From Thauera sp. (GTDB lineage: Bacteria; Pseudomonadota; Gammaproteobacteria; Burkholderiales; Rhodocyclaceae), in NCBI GenBank assembly GCA_023150215.1, contig JAKLLJ010000230.1:1-5647 (forward strand): a stretch of 5,647 nt of DNA. Reading direction: 5' to 3'. The translations under genes were made by a program, and so were the position numbers. Positions within the stretch are counted from its first letter, which is position 1. Every line of letters begins with the position of its first letter. Shown here in pieces: positions 1-5,617 of the stretch. The notes under the pieces are model-generated. The model had not been told where the DNA came from and searched no databases. It worked only from the letters and a program-made list of their open reading frames with translations.

Positions 1-8
1 CAAAGCTT

Positions 9-27
9 TTCGAAAAAAATTTTCGAA
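9..27. repeat. AT-rich perfect inverted repeat at window edge
   Basis: TTCGAAAA (9-16) and TTTTCGAA (20-27) are perfect 8-base inverted arms around AAA. The left arm overlaps a second palindrome, AAAGCTTT (2-9). This is the only strongly AT-rich patch in a GC-rich window and lies about 140 bases upstream of the methyltransferase start. It could be a regulator-binding site, or part of a hairpin belonging to a gene left of the window. No poly-T run outside the stem marks it as a typical terminator. The repeat is directly visible; its function is unknown. Confidence 0.55.
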
Positions 28-169
28 TGCCCGTCCCTCATCCTGCGCTCAGGGTACAAGCCACGAACAATGCTTCGCGGCTTCCGCCGCTCCTACAGAA
101 ACCACCCCAACCACCGCTCTTCCCTTCTCGTATCATCGGCGGCCTCATTGCCGCCGCGGACCATTGCCG
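28..169. other. Leader region upstream of the methyltransferase gene
   Basis: This stretch has no convincing gene. Short open frames crossing it have arginine/proline-rich compositions typical of shadow frames in GC-rich DNA. The only regulatory-looking element is TATCAT at 131-136, which matches five of six bases of a sigma70 -10 box. No good -35 box lies 16-18 bases upstream of it (CAACCA at 108-113 is poor). Confidence 0.4.
131..136 (+). promoter_or_regulatory. Possible -10 box for the methyltransferase gene
   Basis: TATCAT differs from TATAAT at one base and would put transcription start near 143, giving a short leader before the ATG at 170. The -35 region is not recognisable, so the element would need an activator or may be chance. 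Confidence 0.25.
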
Positions 170-925
170 ATGCCTCCCGCCCTCAAAGCCCTGCTCTCCC
201 AGTTCGTCGGTTTCGGCGTGGCCTTCGTGCTGGCGCGCGCCGGACTGCTTGACGGGCTGTGGCCATTGGTCGGGGCGCAGGCGGTGACGGCCGCTGCCGC
301 GGCGGCGGTGCTGCGCAGTGCGCGCTGGTGGCTGCCGATCCACCTCGCATTCCTGCCGCTGGTGGTGATGGCGCAGCGGCTCGGCGTGCCCCCGGGCTGG
401 TATCTCGCCGCCTTCACCCTGCTCGTGCTGGTGTATTGGAGCAGCTTCCACACCCAGGTGCCGCTCTACCTGAGCAACCGCGCCACCGCCATGGCGCTCG
501 CCACCCTGCTCCCACAAGGCCCGGCACGGGTGCTCGACATCGGCGCCGGCACCGGGGCGCTGCTGCGCCCGCTCGCGCAGGCGCGCCCCGACTGCGCCTT
601 CACCGGGATCGAGCTCGCGCCGGCAACCTGGCTGCTCGGACGCGTGCTGGGGCGCAAGCTCGACAACCTGGCGTGGCGGCGCGGCGACCTGTTCGCGCAC
701 GACTGGAAGCACTACGACCTTGTATACGCCTTCCTGTCCCCGGTGCCGATGGCCGCCGTCTGGCGCAAGGCGCGAGCCGAGCTGCGCCCGGGCAGCCTGC
801 TCGTCAGCAACAGCTTTGCGCTCCCGGAACGCGAGCCCGACGCACTGATCGAGGTCGGTGACCGGCGCGGGACCTTGCTCTATGTGTACCGGATCGACGG
901 CCGCTCGGACGATCGAAGCGGCTGA
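170..925 (+). CDS. Membrane-associated class I SAM-dependent methyltransferase
   Basis: This is a 251-residue protein with two parts. The first ~90 residues are hydrophobic, with about four candidate membrane segments (roughly residues 8-28, 31-48, 55-69 and 77-90). The rest is a Rossmann-type methyltransferase domain. Motif I, VLDIGAGTG, is at about residues 121-129 and is the SAM-binding loop. GIEL (about 146-149) ends strand beta2 with the acidic residue that usually binds the SAM ribose. GDLF (172-175) fits the adenine-side acidic position, and YDLVYAFLSP (182-191) fits motif IV/beta4. The substrate cannot be named; the hydrophobic N-terminus suggests action at the inner membrane. The ATG at 170 is chosen because GCGGA (156-160) lies 9 bases before it. 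An in-frame TTG at 164 would add two residues. A terminator directly after the stop suggests a single-gene unit. The fold is firm; the biological role is unknown. Confidence 0.87.
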   Translation: MPPALKALLSQFVGFGVAFVLARAGLLDGLWPLVGAQAVTAAAAAAVLRSARWWLPIHLAFLPLVVMAQRLGVPPGWYLAAFTLLVLVYWSSFHTQVPLYLSNRATAMALATLLPQGPARVLDIGAGTGALLRPLAQARPDCAFTGIELAPATWLLGRVLGRKLDNLAWRRGDLFAHDWKHYDLVYAFLSPVPMAAVWRKARAELRPGSLLVSNSFALPEREPDALIEVGDRRGTLLYVYRIDGRSDDRSG

Positions 926-929
926 ATAG

Positions 930-950
930 GCGCCACGAAGGGGCGCTTTT
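930..950 (+). terminator. Rho-independent terminator after the methyltransferase gene
   Basis: GCGCC (930-934) pairs with GGCGC (942-946) around a 7-base loop. TTTT (947-950) follows immediately. The stem can extend by a G-T and an A-T pair into the T tract. It lies five bases after the TGA stop at 923-925. The stem is short but GC-only, so it is a reasonable intrinsic terminator. Confidence 0.6.
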
Positions 951-955
951 CCGCG

Positions 956-984
956 TTCGCCCGGTCCGCGACGACACCCATAAT
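956..984 (+). promoter_or_regulatory. Candidate sigma70 promoter for the ParA-like gene
   Basis: CATAAT (979-984) matches the -10 consensus at five of six bases. TTCGCC (956-961) is a 3/6 match to the -35 consensus at an ideal 17-base spacing. Transcription would begin near 991, about 35 bases before the ATG at 1026. Its position just after a terminator supports an independent promoter here. Confidence 0.4.
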
Positions 985-1025
985 CGCCAGCATGCAGGAA
1001 TACCTGGCAAAGGACTGGAAGCGTC

Positions 1026-1733
1026 ATGGCTGAGATCATCTGCGTGATCGGAAACAAGGGCGGAACGGGCAAGACAACGCTGTCGCACATGCTGTGCCAA
1101 GGGCTGGGCCTGCTCGGCCAGCGCGCCGCATGCGTATTGACCGACACCTCGCGCGAGCCGCTGATCCCCACTGGCAGGCGCTACGTGCTTGCCGATGCAC
1201 GCACGCGCGAGTCGCTCACCAAGGTGGTCGACAAGCTGCGCACGCTGGAAAACTGGATCGGCGTCATCGACGGCGGTGGCAACCGCACAGAGATGGACCG
1301 CAAGCTCTACGCGCTCTCCGACATCGTGCTACTCCCCTTCCGCGAGTCGCACGAGGACATCCGCACGGTGTTGCGCGACCTCGAGATGTTTCCGCGCGCC
1401 TACGCGATTCCCACCCAATGGCCGACCAACGCGTGGCAGCGCGACGCCGCCGATCGCACCGTGGCGCGGCTGCTTGGCGCCCATCGCCACCGCATCCTGC
1501 GCCCGGTCAACGCGCTCTCTTCCACCAAGCTGCTGCTGCAAAAGCAGATCCCGGAGCAGTTGCCGACCCCGCTCGCCAACGCTTGCCGCGCCGTCGCCCG
1601 GCAGATGCTCGAGGTGCTCGAGATCGACTTCGTGGATCAGGCGGACGAAGAGGCGGACAGCGCCCCCGCGGAGAGCCTGCCCGCGGCGGAGATGCCGCTG
1701 CGCCTCGCGCACAACGTCCGCCGCCCGCACTGA
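1026..1733 (+). CDS. Stand-alone ParA/MinD-family P-loop ATPase
   Basis: This is a 235-residue cytoplasmic protein. It opens with a deviant Walker A motif, KGGTGKTT (residues 11-18), including the signature lysine K11 that marks the ParA/MinD/Soj class of dimerising ATPases. Strand-end LTD (38-40) sits where the family's A' motif usually reads DxDPQ, but here it reads DTSRE. GVIDGGGN (79-86) fits Walker B, and VLLPFRES (101-108) fits the 'vvP' strand of the family. The C-terminal ~35 residues are acidic and alanine-rich, probably flexible. Members partition plasmids, chromosomes or large protein complexes, or position conjugation and polar machinery. No ParB, centromere-like repeats or cargo gene is visible, so the cargo is unknown. 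GGAA (1017-1020) lies 5 bases before the ATG and AAAGGA (1009-1014) lies 11 bases before it. The gene stands alone and converges on the response regulator gene. Confidence 0.88.
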   Translation: MAEIICVIGNKGGTGKTTLSHMLCQGLGLLGQRAACVLTDTSREPLIPTGRRYVLADARTRESLTKVVDKLRTLENWIGVIDGGGNRTEMDRKLYALSDIVLLPFRESHEDIRTVLRDLEMFPRAYAIPTQWPTNAWQRDAADRTVARLLGAHRHRILRPVNALSSTKLLLQKQIPEQLPTPLANACRAVARQMLEVLEIDFVDQADEEADSAPAESLPAAEMPLRLAHNVRRPH

Positions 1734-1736
1734 AGC

Positions 1737-1750
1737 GTCGTCCGCACGAC
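1737..1750. terminator. Weak hairpin between convergent genes
   Basis: GTCGT (1737-1741) and ACGAC (1746-1750) form a 5-base stem with a 4-base loop in the 40-base gap between the convergent ParA-like and response regulator genes. No T tract follows on either strand, so it is at best a weak bidirectional terminator. Confidence 0.2.
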
Positions 1751-1773
1751 CGGTTCCGGCTCCGTCGCGGGGC

Positions 1774-2397
1774 TCACAACTGCACGCCGGAGCGGGCGAT
1801 CGCCACCAGCGCCTGGGTGCGGCTGCTCACGCCCAGCGTGCGGTAGATCGCGGTCATATGCACCTTCACCGTGCCTTCGGTCAGCCCGAGCCGCTCCGCG
1901 ATCTCGCGGTTGCTGCACCCCGCCGCCAGCAACTCGACGACCCTCGCCTGCGCCGTGGTGAAGCGGTAGCGATCGCCGGCGCCGCTGCGCGCGGCCCCGC
2001 CCGGCGCGGCGCGTGCCGGGGTCGGCATGCCGCCCGCGAGCGCCTCGCGCACCGCCTGCACCAACACGTCGCCCGAACTCGCCTTGGACACGAAGCCCGA
2101 AGCCCCGGCCGCAAGCGCACGCCGCACGCTGGCCTCGTCATCCATCGCCGAAACCACGATCGCTGGCAGGTCGGGGAAGCGCTTGGCGAGCACGGCGAGC
2201 AGGGAAAATCCGTTCATGTCGGGCAGCATCAGGTCGACGATCGCCAGATCGACATCGGCATGGGCGTCGAGCAAGGCCAGCGCGTGCGCGGTGCCCGCCG
2301 ACTCGAGGCACTCGAGCCCGGGCTCCAGGCGCGCAAGGCGCTGCGCCATCGCCTCACGTACGAGCGCATGATCTTCCACGATCAGGATCTTCGTCAT
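1774..2397 (-). CDS. LuxR/NarL-family response regulator
   Basis: This is a 207-residue DNA-binding response regulator with the usual family length and layout. The receiver domain (about 1-120) starts MTKILIVEDH, with acidic residues E8/D9. The phosphoacceptor is D55 in IVDLMLPDMNG, followed by the switch serine S83 and lysine K105 in GFVSK. A short Gly/Ala/Pro-rich linker leads to a LuxR-type helix-turn-helix (about 146-207) containing SNREIAERLGLTEGTVKVHM. All catalytic receiver residues are present, so it should be phosphorylatable. The ATG at 2397 is supported by GGAGG (complement of 2403-2407) five bases upstream. The gene is divergent from the binding-protein/hybrid-kinase operon, and that kinase is its most likely partner. 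It probably binds in the shared intergenic region and at targets elsewhere. The target genes are unknown. Confidence 0.93.
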   Translation of the reverse strand: MTKILIVEDHALVREAMAQRLARLEPGLECLESAGTAHALALLDAHADVDLAIVDLMLPDMNGFSLLAVLAKRFPDLPAIVVSAMDDEASVRRALAAGASGFVSKASSGDVLVQAVREALAGGMPTPARAAPGGAARSGAGDRYRFTTAQARVVELLAAGCSNREIAERLGLTEGTVKVHMTAIYRTLGVSSRTQALVAIARSGVQL

Positions 2398-2674
2398 GCC
2401 TGCCTCCAGCGCGCGGCCCCGTCACGGCCGCCAGTCTGGCGAACATAGCACGACACCCGCGCGGCCCCTATGCCAGAACGCCCAAACGGTGGACAATCGG
2501 TCTTCCCACGGCGCGCGCGCGTCAGAATTCATGTCCCCGGCATCGGCGCCGCGCCGCCTTCGCGCCCTCCGCGTCGCTCCGCCCAAGCCCTGCCCTCCCC
2601 ATGCCCACCGACTGCTCATTCGCCGCCCGCCGCAAGCCCAGCGACGCGCTCGCGCGGCGCCGGGACGCACGCCG
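2398..2674. promoter_or_regulatory. Divergent intergenic control region
   Basis: This 277-base gap separates the divergent regulator and binding-protein starts. It contains a perfect palindrome (2429-2441) and a possible extended -10 for the regulator gene: TGCTATGTT on the - strand, with TATGTT the complement of 2442-2447. That -10 overlaps the edge of the palindrome and has no good -35. On the + strand TGGACA (2490-2495) resembles a -35 box, but only GC-rich sequence lies at -10 distance. The alternating GC run at 2511-2521 is also notable. Weak core promoters would fit activator-dependent transcription, but this is inference. Open frames continue through the region, but their Arg/Pro/Ala-rich translation does not look like protein. 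Confidence 0.5.
2429..2441. promoter_or_regulatory. Palindromic operator candidate CGCCAG-T-CTGGCG
   Basis: This is a perfect 6-base inverted repeat around a single central T, the symmetry expected for a dimeric regulator. It lies 32 bases upstream of the response regulator ATG and abuts the candidate -10 at 2442-2447. Binding here would be expected to affect that promoter, possibly as autoregulation. The loop is too small for this to act as an RNA hairpin. Confidence 0.4.
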
Positions 2675-3616
2675 GTGAGCCTGCACCGGCGTGCGGCGCG
2701 CCTTGGCAGCCGACTTTTGCTGGCCTGTGCCCTGTGCGCCACCGCCACGGCGGCGGCAGCGCGCAATCACATCCTCGTCGTCGCCCACCCCGACAACCCT
2801 GTGCATGCCGAGACCCTCGACGCCTTGCGTGGGGGGCTCGACCCGATGGGCCCGGGGCGGAAGATCGACATCCACGCGCCCGCAGCCGGCGCCGGCGACC
2901 AGCTCGAGGCCGGCGACCTGGTGATCACCCTCGGCACCGAGGCCGCGCAAGCCGTTGCCAAGGGCGGCACGCGCGCCACCGTCCTGCACGTCCTGCTGCC
3001 GCAACGCGCGCTCGATGCCCTGCCCCGCGTGCCCGGCAGCGGCCCGCGCACTGCCCTCGTCCTCGATCAGCCGGCGCCACGCCAGCTCACCTTGCTCCGT
3101 CGCGCGCTGCCCGGGCACGAACGCATCGCCCTCATCGCCAGCCCGCTCAGTGCCGCGCAGGCCGCGGCGGTGGCGCGTGCCGCCCCGGCGTTCGGAATCA
3201 ACGCGACCACCACGATAATCAATGACGAAGACGCGCTCTATCCCGCCCTGCGCACTTCGCTCGACGAATCCACCGTACTCCTGAGCCTGCCCGACGGCAC
3301 CGTGTACAACGCGCGCACGGTCGCCAACGTGTTGCTCACCGCATTCCGGCTGCGCGCGCCGGTGCTCGGCTTCTCCGCCGCCTACGTGCGTGCCGGCGCG
3401 GTGCTCGGCCTCTACTCCACTCCCCGCCAGGTCGGCGCCGAGGCCGCCGCCCTCGCCCGTCGCCTGCTCGCCGGCGAGCCGCCGCCCGCGCCCGCCGCGC
3501 ACGCACTGTTCGAGGTCGACATCAACCAGACCGTGGCACACGCGCTCGGTCTCGTACTGCCCGATCCCAAGGAACTCACCCGCGACCTGCTCCGCCAGGA
3601 ACGAGGTCATCCGTGA
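2675..3616 (+). CDS. Periplasmic ABC_sub_bind-type solute-binding protein
   Basis: This is a 313-residue exported protein. A short basic N-terminus (R5, R6, R9, R13) is followed by a hydrophobic stretch and an Ala-X-Ala site near residues 26-29: a Sec signal peptide with cleavage before about R30. The mature part resembles the ABC_sub_bind family (PF04392). DLVITLGTEAAQA (about 84-96) is typical. So are the hinge strand RIALIASP, the segment VLGFSAAYVRAGAVLGLYST followed by a G-x-x-A-A-x-A-R-R-L helix, and the closing strand FEVDINQTVAHALGL. The family binds small solutes in a two-lobed cleft. With no permease or ATPase gene adjacent and a sensor kinase overlapping its stop, a role as ligand receptor for the kinase is the best inference. 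GTG 2675 is preferred because it starts the signal peptide directly; GGGA (2662-2665) is a weak ribosome site. In-frame ATGs at 2531 and 2396 would add implausible Arg/Pro-rich tails. The ligand is unknown. Confidence 0.82.
   Translation: MSLHRRAARLGSRLLLACALCATATAAAARNHILVVAHPDNPVHAETLDALRGGLDPMGPGRKIDIHAPAAGAGDQLEAGDLVITLGTEAAQAVAKGGTRATVLHVLLPQRALDALPRVPGSGPRTALVLDQPAPRQLTLLRRALPGHERIALIASPLSAAQAAAVARAAPAFGINATTTIINDEDALYPALRTSLDESTVLLSLPDGTVYNARTVANVLLTAFRLRAPVLGFSAAYVRAGAVLGLYSTPRQVGAEAAALARRLLAGEPPPAPAAHALFEVDINQTVAHALGLVLPDPKELTRDLLRQERGHP
3603..3606 (+). promoter_or_regulatory. Ribosome binding site deciding the kinase GTG start
   Basis: GAGG lies six bases before GTG 3613, inside the last codons of the binding-protein gene, with AGGA a little further upstream (3597-3600). 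The GTG overlaps the upstream TGA stop as GTGA, the classic layout for translational coupling. Confidence 0.6.
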
Positions 3617-5502
3617 TCGAAAAGTGGGGAATCCGCGCCCGGGTGACCCTGGTCGCCTTCATCCCGATGCTGGTCGTTGCCGCGCTGATGACCGCAACCC
3701 ACACCAGCCTGCGCCTCGGCGATCTCGACGACGCGCTGCGCGCACGCGCGCAGGCCTATGTCCGCCAGACCGCGGCAGCAAGCGAATACGCGCTCTTCGC
3801 CGGAGACAACAGGACGCTGCAGCAGTTGCTCGAGGTGCTGATGCTCGAAGACGACATGGCCGGCGTGGCGATCGTCGGCCGCGACGGGACGCTGCTCGCG
3901 CGCGCCGGCACCCTCGAGCTGGCGCCCCCCGCACACCGCCAGCCCGCCGACGCGCCCGCCACCAAGCGGCTGCGCATCGTCGAGCCGATCCAGCCGCGCC
4001 CCCTGCCCACCGACGGAGCCATCGACCTCGACACAGCGGACGACAACGCGCTCGGCACGCTGTTCATCGAAATGTCGCTCGAGCGTCTCGACCGCCGCCG
4101 CGCCGCGCTGCTGTGGATCGCCGCGGGCTGGATGGTGGTGGTGGCGGCCGGCAGCCTGGCACTCGCCCGGCGCATGAGCCGCACCGTGAGCGGTCCGATC
4201 CGCAACGTCGCCGACACCGTGCTGCGCATCGGTCGCGGCGAGCTCGACCACCGCGTGCCCGTCAGCGGCGGTGGCAGCCTGCGCGCGCTCGCCGAAGGCG
4301 TCAATGAAATGGCGACGCGGCTGAGCATCGCCCACGCCTCGATGTCGCGCCAGATCGAGGAGGCGACCGCCGAGCTGCGCGCGCGTCGCGACGAGGCCGA
4401 GCGTGCCAGCATCGCCAAGTCACGCTTCCTCGCCGCGGCCAGCCACGACCTGCGCCAGCCGCTGCACGCGCTCGGCCTGTTCCTCTCCGAGCTGTCACAG
4501 CAAAGGCTCGACGAGCGCAGCCGCGAGCTCACCGACAAGCTCATGCTGTCGGCCGAGGCCATGGACGGGCTGCTCGACAGCCTGCTCGAGATCTCCCGCC
4601 TCGACGCCGGCGCACTGTCTCCCGTCAAGCGGTCCTTCGACCTGCGCGAACGCCTCGAGCGCCTGGTCGACGGGCAATCGGGCGCCGCGGCCGAGCGTGG
4701 CCTCGAACTGCGCCTGCGCTGCCCACCGTGCCGGGCACACACCGACCCGCTGCTGCTCGACCGCATCCTCGGCAACCTGCTCGCCAACGCCATCCGCTAC
4801 ACCCGCGGCGGCCGCGTGCTGGTCGCCTGCCGGCGGCGCGGCGCGCGACTGCGCGTCGAGGTACGCGACAGCGGCCCCGGCATCGCCGCCGAAGCACAGA
4901 AAGTCATCTTTGACGAGTTCGTCCAGCTCGACAATCCGGAGCGCAGCCACGACAAGGGGCTCGGTCTCGGCCTGTCGATCGTGCGCCGGCTCACCGACCT
5001 GCTCGGCCTGCCGCTCACGCTGCGCTCGCGCCCCGGCCTCGGTTCCGTCTTCGCCATCGAGCTGCCCGCCGCCCGCACCCAGGGCCCGCAGCGCCGCGAG
5101 ACCCGCGCGCTCGACAGCTTCGAGGGCGTGTGCGTGCTGCTCGCCGACGATGCCCGGCACGAACACGACGCGCTCGCCGAGTTGCTCGCCACCTGGGGCT
5201 GCGTGATCGACGACGCCCATGCACCCGTCGCCGATGCGCCAACGCCCGACATCCTGATCGCCGACCAGGCCGCCCGCGGCGCCACCGCCACCCTCGAGCT
5301 GCTCGCCCGCATCCGCGCCCGCCCCGGACTCGACGCCCTGCCCGCGATCCTGCTCGACGAGGCCCCCGCGGCCGACAGCCAGGCGCGCGCGCGCGCAGCC
5401 GGCGCCCACCTGCTCGGCAAGCCGGTCCGCCCTGCACGCCTGCGTGCCCTCATGCACCGTCTGCTCGGCGTCGATACCGGGCCGCCGGAGCCTCCGGCCT
5501 AG
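3613..5502 (+). CDS. Hybrid sensor histidine kinase, BarA-like sensor region
   Basis: This is a 629-residue inner-membrane kinase. Order: TM1 (about 11-29); periplasmic region (about 30-165); TM2 (about 167-186); HAMP (about 187-240); coiled coil; HisKA with the phosphorylated histidine H278 in SHDLRQPLHALGLF; HATPase with the N-box around N388/N392, G1 DSGPGI (419-424), F-box IFDEF (432-436) and G2 GLGLGLS (449-455); and a receiver (about 503-618). The N-terminus reads IRARVTLVAFIP, followed by a segment with AAASEYALF and an LLEVL-type helix. This resembles the BarA/GacS periplasmic sensor (sCache_4-like), judged from memory of BarA. In the receiver, D512/D513, candidate phosphoacceptor D551 and K603 are present. 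The conserved Thr/Ser after beta4 is replaced by D582, and the usual Pro/Gly of the beta3-alpha3 loop are missing. It overlaps the binding-protein gene by 4 bases, and the LuxR-type regulator encoded divergently is the likely output. The signal is unknown. Confidence 0.93.
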   Translation: MIEKWGIRARVTLVAFIPMLVVAALMTATHTSLRLGDLDDALRARAQAYVRQTAAASEYALFAGDNRTLQQLLEVLMLEDDMAGVAIVGRDGTLLARAGTLELAPPAHRQPADAPATKRLRIVEPIQPRPLPTDGAIDLDTADDNALGTLFIEMSLERLDRRRAALLWIAAGWMVVVAAGSLALARRMSRTVSGPIRNVADTVLRIGRGELDHRVPVSGGGSLRALAEGVNEMATRLSIAHASMSRQIEEATAELRARRDEAERASIAKSRFLAAASHDLRQPLHALGLFLSELSQQRLDERSRELTDKLMLSAEAMDGLLDSLLEISRLDAGALSPVKRSFDLRERLERLVDGQSGAAAERGLELRLRCPPCRAHTDPLLLDRILGNLLANAIRYTRGGRVLVACRRRGARLRVEVRDSGPGIAAEAQKVIFDEFVQLDNPERSHDKGLGLGLSIVRRLTDLLGLPLTLRSRPGLGSVFAIELPAARTQGPQRRETRALDSFEGVCVLLADDARHEHDALAELLATWGCVIDDAHAPVADAPTPDILIADQAARGATATLELLARIRARPGLDALPAILLDEAPAADSQARARAAGAHLLGKPVRPARLRALMHRLLGVDTGPPEPPA

Positions 5503-5519
5503 GCGGGTTCTCGACCCGC
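5484..5519 (+). terminator. Tandem hairpins at the end of the kinase gene
   Basis: Two GC-rich inverted repeats follow each other. GCCGGAG-C-CTCCGGC (5484-5498) lies in the last codons. GCGGGT (5503-5508) pairs with ACCCGC (5514-5519) around a 5-base loop just after the TAG stop at 5500-5502. Neither has a T tract, so intrinsic termination is uncertain. They may instead protect the 3' end or pause polymerase. Confidence 0.35.
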
Positions 5520-5551
5520 GCGTGCAGGCCCGCGGCACCCACGGCCGAGAA

Positions 5552-5580
5552 TGGACAGCGCGCGCGTGGCATCGGTTAAT
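5552..5580 (+). promoter_or_regulatory. Sigma70-like promoter for the gene at the right edge
   Basis: TGGACA (5552-5557) matches the -35 consensus at five of six bases. GTTAAT (5575-5580) matches the -10 at four of six, with the ideal 17-base spacing; TAATAT (5577-5582) is an overlapping alternative. The sequence is locally AT-rich in a GC-rich window. Transcription would start near 5587, leaving a leader of about 30 bases before ATG 5618. Confidence 0.45.
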
Positions 5581-5617
5581 ATCGATGCATCCTTTCAGTC
5601 CCGACCGGAGAAGCCCG

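Noticed and set aside
27..287. 86-codon + strand frame near the left edge
   Set aside because: It is Pro/Ser/Cys-rich with no good ribosome site and overlaps the methyltransferase out of frame.
38..1171. 377-codon open frame on the - strand opposite the methyltransferase
   Set aside because: The translation is rich in Arg, Gln, Gly and His without domain motifs. The opposite strand encodes a clear methyltransferase, so this is a GC-rich antisense shadow.
1189..2448. 419-codon + strand frame crossing the ATPase and regulator genes
   Set aside because: It runs through two recognised genes in the wrong frame or strand, and its Arg/Ser/Pro-rich translation has no motif.
2437..2450. Possible sigma54 promoter (TGGC...GCA)
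   Set aside because: The GG and GC elements are 8 bases apart instead of the required 10, and the TTGCA half is incomplete.
2717..2730. Possible lipobox (LLAC, residues 15-18) in the binding-protein signal peptide
   Set aside because: The hydrophobic stretch before Cys18 is only about four residues and -2 is Leu. A later Ala-X-Ala site makes ordinary signal peptidase I cleavage more likely.
2522..3610. 362-codon - strand frame opposite the binding protein
   Set aside because: The translation is Gly/Arg/Glu-rich without recognisable features, and the + strand frame has a signal peptide and family motifs.
3756..4793. 345-codon - strand frame opposite the kinase
   Set aside because: The translation is Ser/Arg/Ala-rich, as expected from the complement of GC-rich codons. 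The kinase frame is unmistakable.
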